A stretch of 64,000 nt of DNA. Origin: JB111 sp052093225. Its GTDB lineage: Bacteria; Actinomycetota; Actinomycetes; Actinomycetales; Actinomycetaceae. The stretch's first letter is position 1; the number at the start of each line of letters is the position of its first letter. The stretch spans positions 1 through 64,000 of the forward strand of contig JBQDDG010000006.1 in assembly GCA_052093225.1 (NCBI GenBank). Direction: 5' to 3'. The notes beneath the pieces are model-generated. The model did not search any database and was not told where the DNA came from. It saw only the letters and a program-made list of their open reading frames with translations. The position numbers were made by a program, and so were the translations under genes. Shown here one piece after another: positions 54,418 through 63,183 of the stretch.

Positions 54418-55362
54418 ATGACTCCCGAGGACCGACGCGCCGCCCTCGTCCGGCTGTCCGGCACCACCGTCGCTCTCGGGCACGGCACCGAGAACGACTT
54501 CGTGCTGCTGGACGACCCGGACGGCGTCCTCGACCTCACTCCCGCGCAGGTGCAGGCGCTCGCCGACCGCCGCGGCGGCCTCGGCGGAGACGGCGTGATC
54601 CGGGCGGTCCGCACCGAGGTGCTCGCCGCCTCGGACCCGGACGCGGCCCGCGTCGCGGCGGGCGACCCGGGCGCCGAGTGGTTCATGGACTACCGCAACG
54701 CCGACGGCTCCCTCGCCGAGATGTGCGGCAACGGCGCCCGCGTGTTCGTCGCCTACCTGCGCGATCTCGGCCACGTCACGCTCGCCGACGGCGACGAGGT
54801 CCGGATCGGCACGCGCGGAGGCGTGCGCCGCGTACGCGCGGTGGGCGAGGACTACGCCGTCGCGATGGGGGAGTTCGCGCTCCCGGGCGGCGAGCGCGCG
54901 CTCACCGAGGGCACCGACGTCGTCGTCGACGTGCCGGGCCTGGCCGGGAGCCGCGGCGGGCTCCGCGTCGAGATGCCCAACCCGCACACCGTGCTCGCCC
55001 TGCCGGACCTCGCGGACCTGGACTCCGCGCGCCTCGAGCTCGGCACTGTGGCGTACGCGCCGGAGCCGCCCGAGGGGACGAACCTCGAGCTCGTCGTGCC
55101 CGGGACGGAGCAGGAGATCGGCGGCACGCGGGTCGGCACCCTGACGATGCGGGTCCTCGAGCGCGGTGTCGGCGAGACCCGGTCCTGCGGCACCGGCTGC
55201 TGCGCAGCGGCGGTCGCCGTGCGCGCCTGGGCGGGGGCAGGAGCGCCCGACGCGTGGCTCGTCACGGTCCCGGGCGGGCAGGTCCGCGTCGACGTCGCGG
55301 CCGATCGTCAGGTCACCCTCACCGGACCCGCCGTGCTCGTCGCGGACGTCACGATCCGCTGA
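54418..55362 (+). CDS. dapF: Diaminopimelate epimerase
   Basis: Converts LL- to meso-diaminopimelate for lysine and peptidoglycan. The 314-aa product has GHGTENDFVLLDD, both active-site cysteines (AEMCGNGARVF and TRSCGTGCCAAAV) and the MPNPHTV segment. TACGCT (54406-54411) is 6 nt before the ATG, so the mRNA is probably leaderless despite the adjoining miaBA genes. The miaB-miaA-dapF-hflX-lexA order is conserved in the phylum, with two extra genes after dapF here. Confidence 0.97.
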   Translation: MTPEDRRAALVRLSGTTVALGHGTENDFVLLDDPDGVLDLTPAQVQALADRRGGLGGDGVIRAVRTEVLAASDPDAARVAAGDPGAEWFMDYRNADGSLAEMCGNGARVFVAYLRDLGHVTLADGDEVRIGTRGGVRRVRAVGEDYAVAMGEFALPGGERALTEGTDVVVDVPGLAGSRGGLRVEMPNPHTVLALPDLADLDSARLELGTVAYAPEPPEGTNLELVVPGTEQEIGGTRVGTLTMRVLERGVGETRSCGTGCCAAAVAVRAWAGAGAPDAWLVTVPGGQVRVDVAADRQVTLTGPAVLVADVTIR

Positions 55363-55436
55363 CCACGCTCGTCGTCCCCGTCCGGGTCGCGTGTCGGCGC
55401 GACAGGATGTCCCGTTCGCGTGTCGGCGGGACCGGA

Positions 55437-55545
55437 TATGCTGACGGCGGCTCGCGAGCTGCAGCTGTCGGTACCTGGCCGGCTGCACGGCAACCCTCCG
55501 TTCGAGCGGGGTGCCCCAGGGGAAGAGCCGGTCCGGCGCGACCGC
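55437..55545 (+). ncRNA. SAM-I/IV-variant riboswitch candidate
   Basis: TATGCT (55437-55442) is a -10 for a leader of about 170 nt. The leader carries GAGCTGCAGCTG, CCTGGCCGGCTGCACGGC, the core ACGGCAACCCTCC (55487-55499) and GCGGGGTGCCCCAGGGGAAG (55506-55525). This order and the GGCAACC/GGTGCC core match the SAM-I/IV-variant leaders I know from actinobacteria. The promoter region is itself a 29-bp imperfect duplication (55387 and 55416). It was recognised by eye; no covariance search was run. Confidence 0.65.
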
Positions 55546-55617
55546 GTCGGGCAAGTCGACGACGCGACGCCGACGGCCTTCACCGGGGCGTCGTGTCCCT
55601 GCACGAAGGACACCACG

Positions 55618-56211
55618 ATGAACGCACCGACGGCCGGCGACCCCGCCACCCCCGACGAGAGCTGGGGCGACGTCCCCGAGGCCGACCGGAACACCTGGAG
55701 CCGGTACTTCCTCGACTACCTGCCCTGGTTCCCCGGTCCGGTGGTCATGTCGATGCTCGCCCCGCGGGTGCTCGAGGGAGGGACGTTCAAGCAGTTCGCG
55801 CGTCCCGCCCGCGAGCTCCACGAGGTCGGGTTCACCCCGACGGACTACTACCTCCTGTGCCAGGACCTGCACATCCGGGACGCGCGCGGCGTCCTGGACC
55901 GTGAGCGGCACGGGCACCTCTTCCGCGAGTGGCGCTCGGAGATCGTCCGCTTCTTCGTCCTCGAGGCCGAGGAGTGGAGGGAGTGGCCGGCGCTCGTGCG
56001 TGCGGGCCGCTCCCCGCGCCGGGCGACCGAGCACGTCCTCACCGGCGGCAACCCCCTGCCGATGGGGAGCCTGATGGCGGCGTCGAGGCCGGGCGAGTCC
56101 GGGTTCGACGAGATGCAGGCGGTCCTGCGCGCCCTCGGTCCGCTCGCGCCCGGGGCGGGCGAGGACGTCATCGCGGGCGGCCACGTCGTCGGCTACACGG
56201 TCGGCGACTGA
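55618..56211 (+). CDS. Unknown 197-aa protein behind a SAM-type riboswitch
   Basis: Not recognised. ATG 55618 follows AAGGA (55606-55610) by 7 nt; the frame is open further upstream only because it reads through the structured leader. The product is hydrophilic, has no signal or membrane segment, and is rich in Trp, Tyr, Phe, Arg and Glu: ADRNTWSRYFLDYLPWFPGP, VGFTPTDYYLLCQDLHI, FREWRSEIVRFFVLEAEEW. The helix-rich pattern suggests a compact cytoplasmic protein. A link to methionine, SAM or sulfur metabolism is inferred only from the leader. The next gene, a methyltransferase, is convergent. Confidence 0.75.
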   Translation: MNAPTAGDPATPDESWGDVPEADRNTWSRYFLDYLPWFPGPVVMSMLAPRVLEGGTFKQFARPARELHEVGFTPTDYYLLCQDLHIRDARGVLDRERHGHLFREWRSEIVRFFVLEAEEWREWPALVRAGRSPRRATEHVLTGGNPLPMGSLMAASRPGESGFDEMQAVLRALGPLAPGAGEDVIAGGHVVGYTVGD

Positions 56212-56231
56212 CCTCGTCCAGGGGTACCGGG

Positions 56232-56846
56232 CTACCGGCCGGTGACGGCGAGCACGCGGAACCCCTTCGAGCTCCCCAGCCGGTCGACCGCCCAGCCACG
56301 GTCGTCGGCGAGCCAGCGGTGCAGGGAGTCGGCGCCGAGGTTCTTGCCCACCACGAGGTGGGCGAGCGCGCCGGGCGCGAGCCGGGGGAGCCAGAGGTCG
56401 AGCAGGTCGTGGAGGGCCTGCTTGCCGACGCGGACGGGCGGGTTGGACCAGATGACGTCCACCCGCCCGTCCGGGCCGAGCAGCTCCAGCGCACCGTCCG
56501 GGTCGAGCGCCGTGACGTTGGTCGCGCCCGCAGCCTCCGCGTTGCGGCGCGTGAGGTCGAGGGCCCGGTCGTTGACGTCGACGGCGAGCACCCGCGCGCC
56601 GGGGGAGGCGTCGGCGAGGGCGAGGGCGATCGGCCCCCACCCGCAGCCGAGGTCGAGGGCCGTGCCGTGGGACGGCGGGGGCGGGACCGTGTCGAGCAGG
56701 ATCGCCGTCGCCTTGTCGAGGCCCCCGGCCGAGAACACGGACCCGCCGGTCGTCACCGTGCGCTCGCGGCCGCGCAGGGTCACCTCCCGGGTGCGCAGGT
56801 CGGCCGGGGCCGAGGCGTCGGGGGAGAAGTAGTGAGCGCCGTCCAC
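56232..56846 (-). CDS. RsmC-like class I SAM methyltransferase (MTS domain)
   Basis: 204 aa. A single MTS domain with motif I ALDLGCGWGPIALALA, motif II VLAVDVNDRALDL and the catalytic SNPPVRVGK, which marks N-methylation of a base, typically G in 16S rRNA. The N-terminal pseudo-domain of E. coli RsmC is absent, as in many actinobacterial homologues. GTG 56846 (MDGAHYFSPDAS) is 7 nt behind TAGCGT (56854-56859, minus). It overlaps the leader region of hflX only outside the coding sequence. Confidence 0.9.
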   Translation of the reverse strand: MDGAHYFSPDASAPADLRTREVTLRGRERTVTTGGSVFSAGGLDKATAILLDTVPPPPSHGTALDLGCGWGPIALALADASPGARVLAVDVNDRALDLTRRNAEAAGATNVTALDPDGALELLGPDGRVDVIWSNPPVRVGKQALHDLLDLWLPRLAPGALAHLVVGKNLGADSLHRWLADDRGWAVDRLGSSKGFRVLAVTGR

Positions 56847-56944
56847 AGGTCGCACGCTACCCACCGGTCCACAGCCGAGGGCGAAACTCCTTGGGCCACC
56901 CGCGCGCCCGTGGGACGATGGGGGACCCCTGGACGAAGGACCAC

Positions 56945-58441
56945 ATGACAGATCTCCGCACCACCGGTGCACCGCACCCCGCCGAGCCCGACGACGTCGT
57001 CGCGCGCATCCTCGCCCGCGCCGGCACGGCGCTGCAGGACACGGCGACCGAGGGCACGGACCACGACGGCGACCAGATCGACCGCACCGAGCGCGAGGCG
57101 CTCGGACGTGTCACCGGCCTGTCGACCGAGCTCGAGGACGTCACCGAGGTCGAGTACCGGCGCCTCCGGCTCGAGCGCGTGGTCCTCGTCGGCCTGGCGA
57201 CCTCCGGCACGATGGCCGACGCCGAGGTGTCCCTGCGCGAGCTCGCGGCGCTCGCCGAGACGGCGGGCTCCGTCGTCCTCGACGGTCTCCTCCAGCGGCG
57301 CCAGCACCCGGACCCCGCGACCTTCCTCGGCTCCGGCAAGGCCGCCGAGCTGCGCGACGTCGTCGCCGCGGCAGGGGCCGACACGGTCGTCGTCGACTCC
57401 GAGCTCGCCCCCTCCCAGCGGCGCGCGCTCGAGGACGTCGTCAAGGTCAAGGTCATCGACCGCACCGCGCTGATCCTCGACATCTTCGCCCAGCACGCGA
57501 AGTCCCGGGAGGGCAAGGCGCAGGTCGAGCTCGCCCAGCTCGAGTACCTCCTCCCGCGGCTGCGCGGCTGGGGCGAGTCCATGTCCCGGCAGGCCGGTGG
57601 ACGGGTCGCCGGCGGTGAGGGCATCGGCTCGCGCGGACCCGGTGAGACGAAGATCGAGCTCGACCGGCGCCGCATCCGCACCCGCATGGCCCGGCTGCGC
57701 CGCCAGCTCCGCGACATGGCGCCCTCGCGCGCCACCAAGCGGTCCAGCCGCCACCGCAACCACACACCGTCGGTCGCGATCGCCGGCTACACGAACGCCG
57801 GCAAGTCCTCGCTGCTCAACCGCCTCACCGGCGCCGGCGTCCTCGTGCAGAACCAGCTCTTCGCCACCCTCGACCCGACGGTGCGGCGCGCGAGCACCCC
57901 GGAGGGCCGGGAGTACACGCTCACCGACACGGTCGGGTTCGTCCGGCGCCTGCCCACCCAGCTCGTCGAGGCCTTCCGCTCCACGCTCGAGGAGGTCGCC
58001 GAGGCGGACCTGCTCCTGCACGTCGTCGACGCCTCCCACCCGGACCCGGTCGGCCAGGTCGAGGCGGTGCACGAGGTGCTCGCCGAGATCGAGGGCGCCG
58101 GCGACGTCCGCGAGCTCATCGTCCTCAACAAGGCCGACCTGGCGGGCGAGCCGGAGCTCATGGCGCTGCGCACCCGGTACCCCGGCGCGCTCACGGTCTC
58201 CGCGTACACGGGCGAGGGCGTGGACGAGCTCGCCGCCCGGATCTCCGCCGACCTCACCGAGGTCGCCCCGATCGGGGAGGAGATCACGCTCACCGTGCCG
58301 TTCGCCCGCGGCGACCTCGTGGCCCGCGCGCACACCGACGGCGAGGTGCTCTCCGAGCGGTGGAACGCCGAGGGCACCGAGCTGCACGCCCTCGTCGACC
58401 CCGTGCTCGCCGCCGACCTCCGAGCGGCCACGGGGGCGTGA
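56945..58441 (+). CDS. hflX: GTPase HflX
   Basis: Ribosome-splitting GTPase that rescues stalled ribosomes under stress. AAGGA (56936-56940) sits 4 nt before ATG 56945. The 498-aa product has the HflX N-terminal domain (about 60-180), the coiled-coil linker with GGRVAGGEGIGSRGPGETK, and the G domain with GYTNAGKSSLLNRLTG, DTVGFVRRLPTQLVEAFRST and NKAD. A C-terminal subdomain ends ADLRAATGA. The DinG-type helicase overlaps its stop. Confidence 0.96.
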   Translation: MTDLRTTGAPHPAEPDDVVARILARAGTALQDTATEGTDHDGDQIDRTEREALGRVTGLSTELEDVTEVEYRRLRLERVVLVGLATSGTMADAEVSLRELAALAETAGSVVLDGLLQRRQHPDPATFLGSGKAAELRDVVAAAGADTVVVDSELAPSQRRALEDVVKVKVIDRTALILDIFAQHAKSREGKAQVELAQLEYLLPRLRGWGESMSRQAGGRVAGGEGIGSRGPGETKIELDRRRIRTRMARLRRQLRDMAPSRATKRSSRHRNHTPSVAIAGYTNAGKSSLLNRLTGAGVLVQNQLFATLDPTVRRASTPEGREYTLTDTVGFVRRLPTQLVEAFRSTLEEVAEADLLLHVVDASHPDPVGQVEAVHEVLAEIEGAGDVRELIVLNKADLAGEPELMALRTRYPGALTVSAYTGEGVDELAARISADLTEVAPIGEEITLTVPFARGDLVARAHTDGEVLSERWNAEGTELHALVDPVLAADLRAATGA

Positions 58442-60456
58442 GCGCGCAGGAACGCGCCGGGACCGGGACGACCGGGAACCGGGCGGACGACGAGCACGCG
58501 CGGGCGCTCGAGGTCCTCGACGCCGTCGTCACCGCCACCGGCGGCTCGCGGCGCAACGGTCAGCGGGAGATGACCCGCCGGGTCGCCGAGACGGTCGAGG
58601 AGGGCGCCCGGCTGCTCGTCCAGGCGGGCACCGGGACCGGGAAGTCCTACGGCTACCTCGCGCCCGTGATGGCCCACGCCGTCGCCGCCGGCGAGCGCGC
58701 CGTGGTCTCCACCGCCACGCTCGCGCTCCAGCGCCAGGTGCTCGTCAACGACGCCCCGGCCGTCGCCGAGGTGGTCGAGCAGGTCGTCGGCCGTCGTCCC
58801 GACGTCGCGCTGCTCAAGGGCTGGCACAACTACGTGTGCCGCCACAAGGTCGACGGCGGCTACCCGGAGGAGGACGAGCCCGCGCTGCTCGCCGCACCGG
58901 CCGGTACGCCGTCGAGCACCGGGCAGGGCGCGCGCGGCCCCCTCGGCGACCAGGTCGTCCGTGCCCGTGAGTTCGCCGCCTCCAGCGGCAGCGGCGACCG
59001 CGACGACCTCGTCCCCGGGGTCTCGGACCGCGCCTGGCGGCAGGTCTCCGTCACACGGCTCGAGTGCATCGGGCGGTCCTGCCCCCAGCGCGACGAGTGC
59101 TTCGCGGTCCTCGCCCGGGACAAGGCGGCCGTCGCCGACGTCGTCGTCACCAACCACGCCATGCTCGGGATCGCGGCCACCGGCTCGCCCGGGGTGCTGC
59201 CGGAGCACGACGTGCTGGTCGTCGACGAGGCCCACGAGCTGGCCGGCCGCCTGCGCAGCCAGGGCACCGTCGAGCTGAGCGTCGGCGTCGTCGAACGGAC
59301 CGCCCGCGTGGTCCGGGCCGAGGGCGGCGCGGCCGAGGCCCTCACCCGCGCGGCGGGCGATCTGCGCGGCGTCCTCGAGCCCCTCCCGGCCGGCCGCATG
59401 GCCGAGGGCCCCGGCGAGCTGCTCTCCGGCGTGATCTCCCTGGTCGGGACCGCCGCCACCGAGGCGGCACGCTCGCTCGCCGGCGAGGGCGCGGCCAAGG
59501 ACGCCTCCGGTGGGCGGGTCGCCGCGCGCTCCGCCGCGGTGGTCCTCGCCGAGGTGTGTGACCGCTTCGTCTCCGGGGGAGTGGCGGCGCGGGCGGACGT
59601 CCTGTGGTGCGACCGCGGGCGCGAGGACCTCGACCCGCCGCGACTCCAGCTCGCCCCGGTGGAGGTGGCCGACCGCGCCGCGACCCACCTGTGGGAGGAC
59701 CGCGCCGTCGTGGCGACCTCGGCGACCCTCAGCCTCGGAGGCGAGTTCGCCCCTGTCGCCGCCCAGCTCGGCCTCGGCCGGGGCGCCGCCTGGACGTCGG
59801 CCGACGTCGGATCACCGTTCGACTACGGCGCGCAGGCGATCCTCTACACCCCCTCCCACCTGCCCCCGCCGGGGCGGGACGGCACCGCGGCCGAGAGCAG
59901 GACCGAGCTCGTCGAGCTCGTCGAGGCCGCCGGGGGAGGCGCGCTCGGCCTGTTCTCCTCTCGACGTGCCGCCGAGGAGGCCGCCGAGACCGTCCGCGAG
60001 CGCACCGGCCTGCGCGTGCTGTGCCAGGGCGACGACTCGCTCCCCGCCCTCGTCGAGGAGTTCGCCGCGGATGACGACGCCTGCCTGTTCGGGACGATCT
60101 CGCTGTGGCAGGGCGTCGACGTACCGGGGCGCGCCAACCGGCTCGTCGTCGTCGACCGCATCCCGTTCCCGCGCCCCGACGACCCGATCTCGCAGGCCCG
60201 TGCCGAGGTGGCGCAGTCGCGCGGGACGAGCGGTTTCATGGCCGTCTCCGCCACACACGCCGCGCTGCTGCTCGCGCAGGGGGTCGGCCGGCTCGTCCGC
60301 TCGACGACGGACCGCGGGGTGGTGGCCGTCCTCGACCCTCGCCTCGTCACCGCCAGGTACGGCTCCTACCTGCGGGCCTCCCTGCCGCCGATGTGGCCCA
60401 CGCGGGACGGAGCCGTGGTTCGGGCCGCGCTGCGCAGGCTGGCCACGACGCCGTAG
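58438..60456 (+). CDS. DinG/XPD-family ATP-dependent helicase
   Basis: 672-aa superfamily 2 helicase with an iron-sulfur domain. GTG 58438 lies in the GTGA of the hflX stop, so the genes are coupled. Walker A is QAGTGTGKSYGYLAP; the four cluster cysteines are in NYVC and CIGRSCPQRDEC; Walker B is VVDEAHELA. C-terminal motifs include FGTISLWQGVDVPG and QGVGRLVRS. Family enzymes unwind damaged or forked DNA 5'-3'. No LexA box precedes the hflX operon. The usual name is DinG; YoaA-like function is equally possible. Confidence 0.94.
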   Translation: MSAQERAGTGTTGNRADDEHARALEVLDAVVTATGGSRRNGQREMTRRVAETVEEGARLLVQAGTGTGKSYGYLAPVMAHAVAAGERAVVSTATLALQRQVLVNDAPAVAEVVEQVVGRRPDVALLKGWHNYVCRHKVDGGYPEEDEPALLAAPAGTPSSTGQGARGPLGDQVVRAREFAASSGSGDRDDLVPGVSDRAWRQVSVTRLECIGRSCPQRDECFAVLARDKAAVADVVVTNHAMLGIAATGSPGVLPEHDVLVVDEAHELAGRLRSQGTVELSVGVVERTARVVRAEGGAAEALTRAAGDLRGVLEPLPAGRMAEGPGELLSGVISLVGTAATEAARSLAGEGAAKDASGGRVAARSAAVVLAEVCDRFVSGGVAARADVLWCDRGREDLDPPRLQLAPVEVADRAATHLWEDRAVVATSATLSLGGEFAPVAAQLGLGRGAAWTSADVGSPFDYGAQAILYTPSHLPPPGRDGTAAESRTELVELVEAAGGGALGLFSSRRAAEEAAETVRERTGLRVLCQGDDSLPALVEEFAADDDACLFGTISLWQGVDVPGRANRLVVVDRIPFPRPDDPISQARAEVAQSRGTSGFMAVSATHAALLLAQGVGRLVRSTTDRGVVAVLDPRLVTARYGSYLRASLPPMWPTRDGAVVRAALRRLATTP

Positions 60457-60508
60457 CCTGGGCGGCACGTGCCCCTGCGCGTCCCGCGCGGGCAGAGGAG
60501 GAGGATCC

Positions 60509-61609
60509 GTGCCCGACCAGCCAGCTGTCCCCGAGCCCGACCGTCCGGCCGAGGAGGCCCGGCCCGCGGGCAGCCACGGCCCGGGGAACCACGCCGACGA
60601 CGCGCACGCCGCCGACCCGAGCGTCACCGCCCCGGTCCCGCGCAGCGCGGCCCACACGCCCCGCCGGGCCACGCGCGTCGCCGTCGTCGGCGCCGGTGCG
60701 GTCGGCTCGGCCATCGCCTACGCGATGCTCCTGCGCGGCTCGGCCCGCGAGGTGGTGCTCTACGACATCGACGCGGACAAGGTCAACGCCGAGGTCCTCG
60801 ACCTCGCGCACGGCATCTCCTTCACCCCGATGAACAGCGTGCGCGGCGGGAACGACATCTCGGTGTGCGCCGACGCCGACGTCGTCGTCATCACCGCCGG
60901 CGCCAAGCAGAAGCCCGGGCAGTCCCGGCTCGACCTCGCGGGCGCCACGATCGACATCATGCGCACCCTCGTCCCGCAGCTGGTCGAGGTCGCCCCGCAC
61001 GCGATCCACCTCATGGTGGCCAACCCCGTCGACGTCGTCACGCGGGTCGGTCAGGTGCTCTCCGGCCTCGGGGCCAACCAGTTCTTCGGCTCCGGGACGG
61101 TGCTCGACACCTCCCGCCTGCGGTACCTCGTGGCCCGGCGCGTCGGTGTCGCCGTCCAGTCCGTCCACGGGTACATCGCCGGCGAGCACGGCGACTCCGA
61201 GGTGCCCATGTGGTCCTCCGCCTCGATCGGCGGGATCCCCATCGAGCAGTGGGGCAGCGCCACCGGCACCGACGAGCTCGACCAGGCCGACCGGGACCAG
61301 ATCCAGCACGAGGTGGTCCATGCCGCCGACACCATCATCCGGGGCAAGGGGGCGACGAACTACGCGATCGGCCTGTCGACAGCCCGCATCGTCGAGGCGG
61401 TGCTGCGGGACGAGGGGCGCGTGCTGTCCGTGTCCACGCTCATCCCCGACCTGTACGGCTCGGGGCCCGTGACGATGTCGATGCCCACGGTCATCGGCCG
61501 CGACGGCGCCGAGCGGACGCTGTCCCTCCCGGCCTCGGAGGTCGAGCGCGAGGCGCTGCTGGCCTCCGCCGCGTCGATCCGCGACGTGGCGGCCCGGTTC
61601 GGGTTCTGA
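60509..61609 (+). CDS. ldh: L-lactate dehydrogenase
   Basis: Interconverts pyruvate and L-lactate with NAD(H). GTG 60509 follows GAGGAGGA; the 366-aa product has about 55 extra N-terminal residues, rich in Pro/Ala/His/Asp, before the usual start of the fold (RVAVVGAGAVGSAIAYAML). Signature residues are present: DLAHG, ANPVDVVT, the substrate Arg in DTSRLRYLVAR and the catalytic His in GYIAGEHGDSEVPMWS. A later start would remove only the disordered head. It is convergent with lexA; a small hairpin (61610-61622) separates them. Confidence 0.95.
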   Translation: MPDQPAVPEPDRPAEEARPAGSHGPGNHADDAHAADPSVTAPVPRSAAHTPRRATRVAVVGAGAVGSAIAYAMLLRGSAREVVLYDIDADKVNAEVLDLAHGISFTPMNSVRGGNDISVCADADVVVITAGAKQKPGQSRLDLAGATIDIMRTLVPQLVEVAPHAIHLMVANPVDVVTRVGQVLSGLGANQFFGSGTVLDTSRLRYLVARRVGVAVQSVHGYIAGEHGDSEVPMWSSASIGGIPIEQWGSATGTDELDQADRDQIQHEVVHAADTIIRGKGATNYAIGLSTARIVEAVLRDEGRVLSVSTLIPDLYGSGPVTMSMPTVIGRDGAERTLSLPASEVEREALLASAASIRDVAARFGF

Positions 61610-61642
61610 ACCGCTGAGCGGTCGCCAGGGGCTGCGTGCCCG

Positions 61643-62374
61643 TCAGAGGGTGCGCAGCACCGCGACGACCTTGCCGAGGATGGTCGCGTCGTCGCCGGGG
61701 ATCGGCGCGTAGGAGGAGTTCCGCGGGAGCAGCCACACGTGGCCGTCGCGGCGCGAGAGCACCTTGACGGTGGCCTCCCCGTCGATCATGGCCGCGACCG
61801 TCTCGCCGTTCTCGGCGACGCTCTGCTGCCGGACCACCACGCGGTCGCCGTCGCAGATCGCGGCGTCGATCATCGAGTCGCCGACCACGTCGAGCATGAA
61901 GAGCTCGCCCGACCCGACGAGCTCGCGGGGGAGCGGGAGCGAGGCCGTCACGTGCTGGTCGGCGAGGATCGGCCCGCCGGCGGCGATGCGTCCCACCAGC
62001 GGGACGTAGGTCGGCGCCGAGCCGCCGAGGTCCTCGCCGTCGTGCAGTGTGAGGACCGGCCGCTCGTGCTCCACCTCGCCGGGCGAGCCCGCCGTCACCG
62101 CGGGGGCGTCGTCCGGGACCGGGGCGGCGGAGGGCTCGAGCTCGACGATCTCGATGGCGCGCGGCCGCTTGGGGTCCCGGCGGATGTAGCCCTTGCGCTC
62201 GAGCGTGTCGAGCTGGTGCTTGACCGAGGACGGTGACCCGAGGCCGACGGTCTCGCCGATCTCCCGCAACGAGGGCGGGTAGCCGCGGCCGGCGACCGCA
62301 GCGCGCAGACACGCGAGGACCTCCCGCTGACGCACCGTGAGCGCGGGTGGGGTCGGTGCGACGTTCTCGCCCAT
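61643..62374 (-). CDS. lexA: LexA repressor
   Basis: SOS repressor and self-cleaving protease. ATG 62374 is set by AGGAGG 6 nt upstream. The 243-aa product has the winged helix (LTVRQREVLACLRAAVAGRG, SLREIGETVGLGSPSSVKHQ), the Ala132-Gly133 cleavage site in RIAAGGPI, catalytic Ser167 in GDSMIDAA and Lys204 in ATVKVL. The linker (about 75-115) is longer than in E. coli. A LexA-type box 104 bp upstream indicates autoregulation; two more serve the divergent LysM gene. Confidence 0.98.
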   Translation of the reverse strand: MGENVAPTPPALTVRQREVLACLRAAVAGRGYPPSLREIGETVGLGSPSSVKHQLDTLERKGYIRRDPKRPRAIEIVELEPSAAPVPDDAPAVTAGSPGEVEHERPVLTLHDGEDLGGSAPTYVPLVGRIAAGGPILADQHVTASLPLPRELVGSGELFMLDVVGDSMIDAAICDGDRVVVRQQSVAENGETVAAMIDGEATVKVLSRRDGHVWLLPRNSSYAPIPGDDATILGKVVAVLRTL

Positions 62375-62477
62375 GTCGGTCCTCCTGGGAGTCGGTGGCG
62401 CGGTGGCCCGATCGTCGATGTCAGTGGTGGTCGGTTCACTGACGACAACGCCAGCGTAGAGCGGCAGAGGCCACATC

Positions 62478-62493
62478 TCAAACATATGTTCGA
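62478..62493. promoter_or_regulatory. LexA box 1 (lexA side)
   Basis: TCAAAC-ATAT-GTTCGA is one base from the perfect palindrome. It lies 104 bp before the lexA start. Confidence 0.8.
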
Positions 62494-62531
62494 CCGGAGT
62501 GTCGACATCGGGACCGGCATGCTCTACCGTG

Positions 62532-62562
62532 GCGAACGGTTGTTCGACGAACGCACGTTCGA
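62532..62562. promoter_or_regulatory. LexA boxes 2 and 3, overlapping, before the LysM gene
   Basis: GCGAAC-GGTT-GTTCGA (62532-62547) and ACGAAC-GCAC-GTTCGA (62547-62562) each differ from the consensus by one base. They share base 62547 and have centres 15 bp apart. They end 11 bp before the LysM start, covering its promoter. Confidence 0.82.
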
Positions 62563-62573
62563 GGAGAGTTGAG

Positions 62574-63134
62574 ATGAGCGCACTTCCCCTGGAGACGGTC
62601 CCCGTCCTCCCGCGCCGCACCCGGCCGAGGCTCCAGCTGGTCGGACCCGGCTTCGTGCCGCAGCCTCCCCTGCCGGACGAGCAGGGCGGGCGGCCATCGC
62701 CGCGCGCCCTCGTCCCCGCGCCGGTCACCGTGCCGGCACGCGGCCCCGCGGTGCGTCCCGACGCCGCCACACGCCGTCCCTCCGCACGCCCGTCGGTCGC
62801 CGCCACGGCCGTGCGGGGGGACTCCTTCGCCGCACGTCCCGAGCCGCTCCGCCTCACTGCGCGCGGTCGGAACGCCGTACGGGCGCTGACGTTCCTCGTC
62901 GCGCTCGCCGTCGTCGTCGCGATCGGTGCGCTCGCCGGTTCCATGGCGGGCCCCGGGGTCGAGGCCTCGGGGGAGACGGTCGTCGTCGCCCCGGGCGAGT
63001 CCCTGTGGGTCGTCGCCGGCTCGGTCGCGGATCCGGGCGAGGACGTCCGGGACGTCGTGGCCGAGATCGCCGAGCTCAACGGGCTCTCCGGTGCCTCGGT
63101 GAGCGCGGGGCAGGTGCTCCGGCTGCCGCACTGA
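62574..63134 (+). CDS. SOS-controlled LysM membrane protein (YneA/DivS/ChiZ-like division inhibitor)
   Basis: 186 aa. A proline/arginine-rich cytoplasmic head (1-95), one membrane helix (ALTFLVALAVVVAIGALAG, about 103-121) and a C-terminal LysM domain (VVVAPGESLWVVAGS to LNGLSGASVSAGQVLRLP). GAGGAGAG precedes ATG 62574 by 5 nt. The layout, the place between lexA and nrdR and two LexA boxes match the damage-induced division inhibitors YneA (Bacillus), DivS (Corynebacterium) and ChiZ/Rv2719c. By analogy it should halt septation until DNA is repaired. Confidence 0.92.
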   Translation: MSALPLETVPVLPRRTRPRLQLVGPGFVPQPPLPDEQGGRPSPRALVPAPVTVPARGPAVRPDAATRRPSARPSVAATAVRGDSFAARPEPLRLTARGRNAVRALTFLVALAVVVAIGALAGSMAGPGVEASGETVVVAPGESLWVVAGSVADPGEDVRDVVAEIAELNGLSGASVSAGQVLRLPH

Positions 63135-63183
63135 TCCGTCGGGTCCCGCACCCGGTTGGCGTCCGGGCTGGAATGATGGCCCG

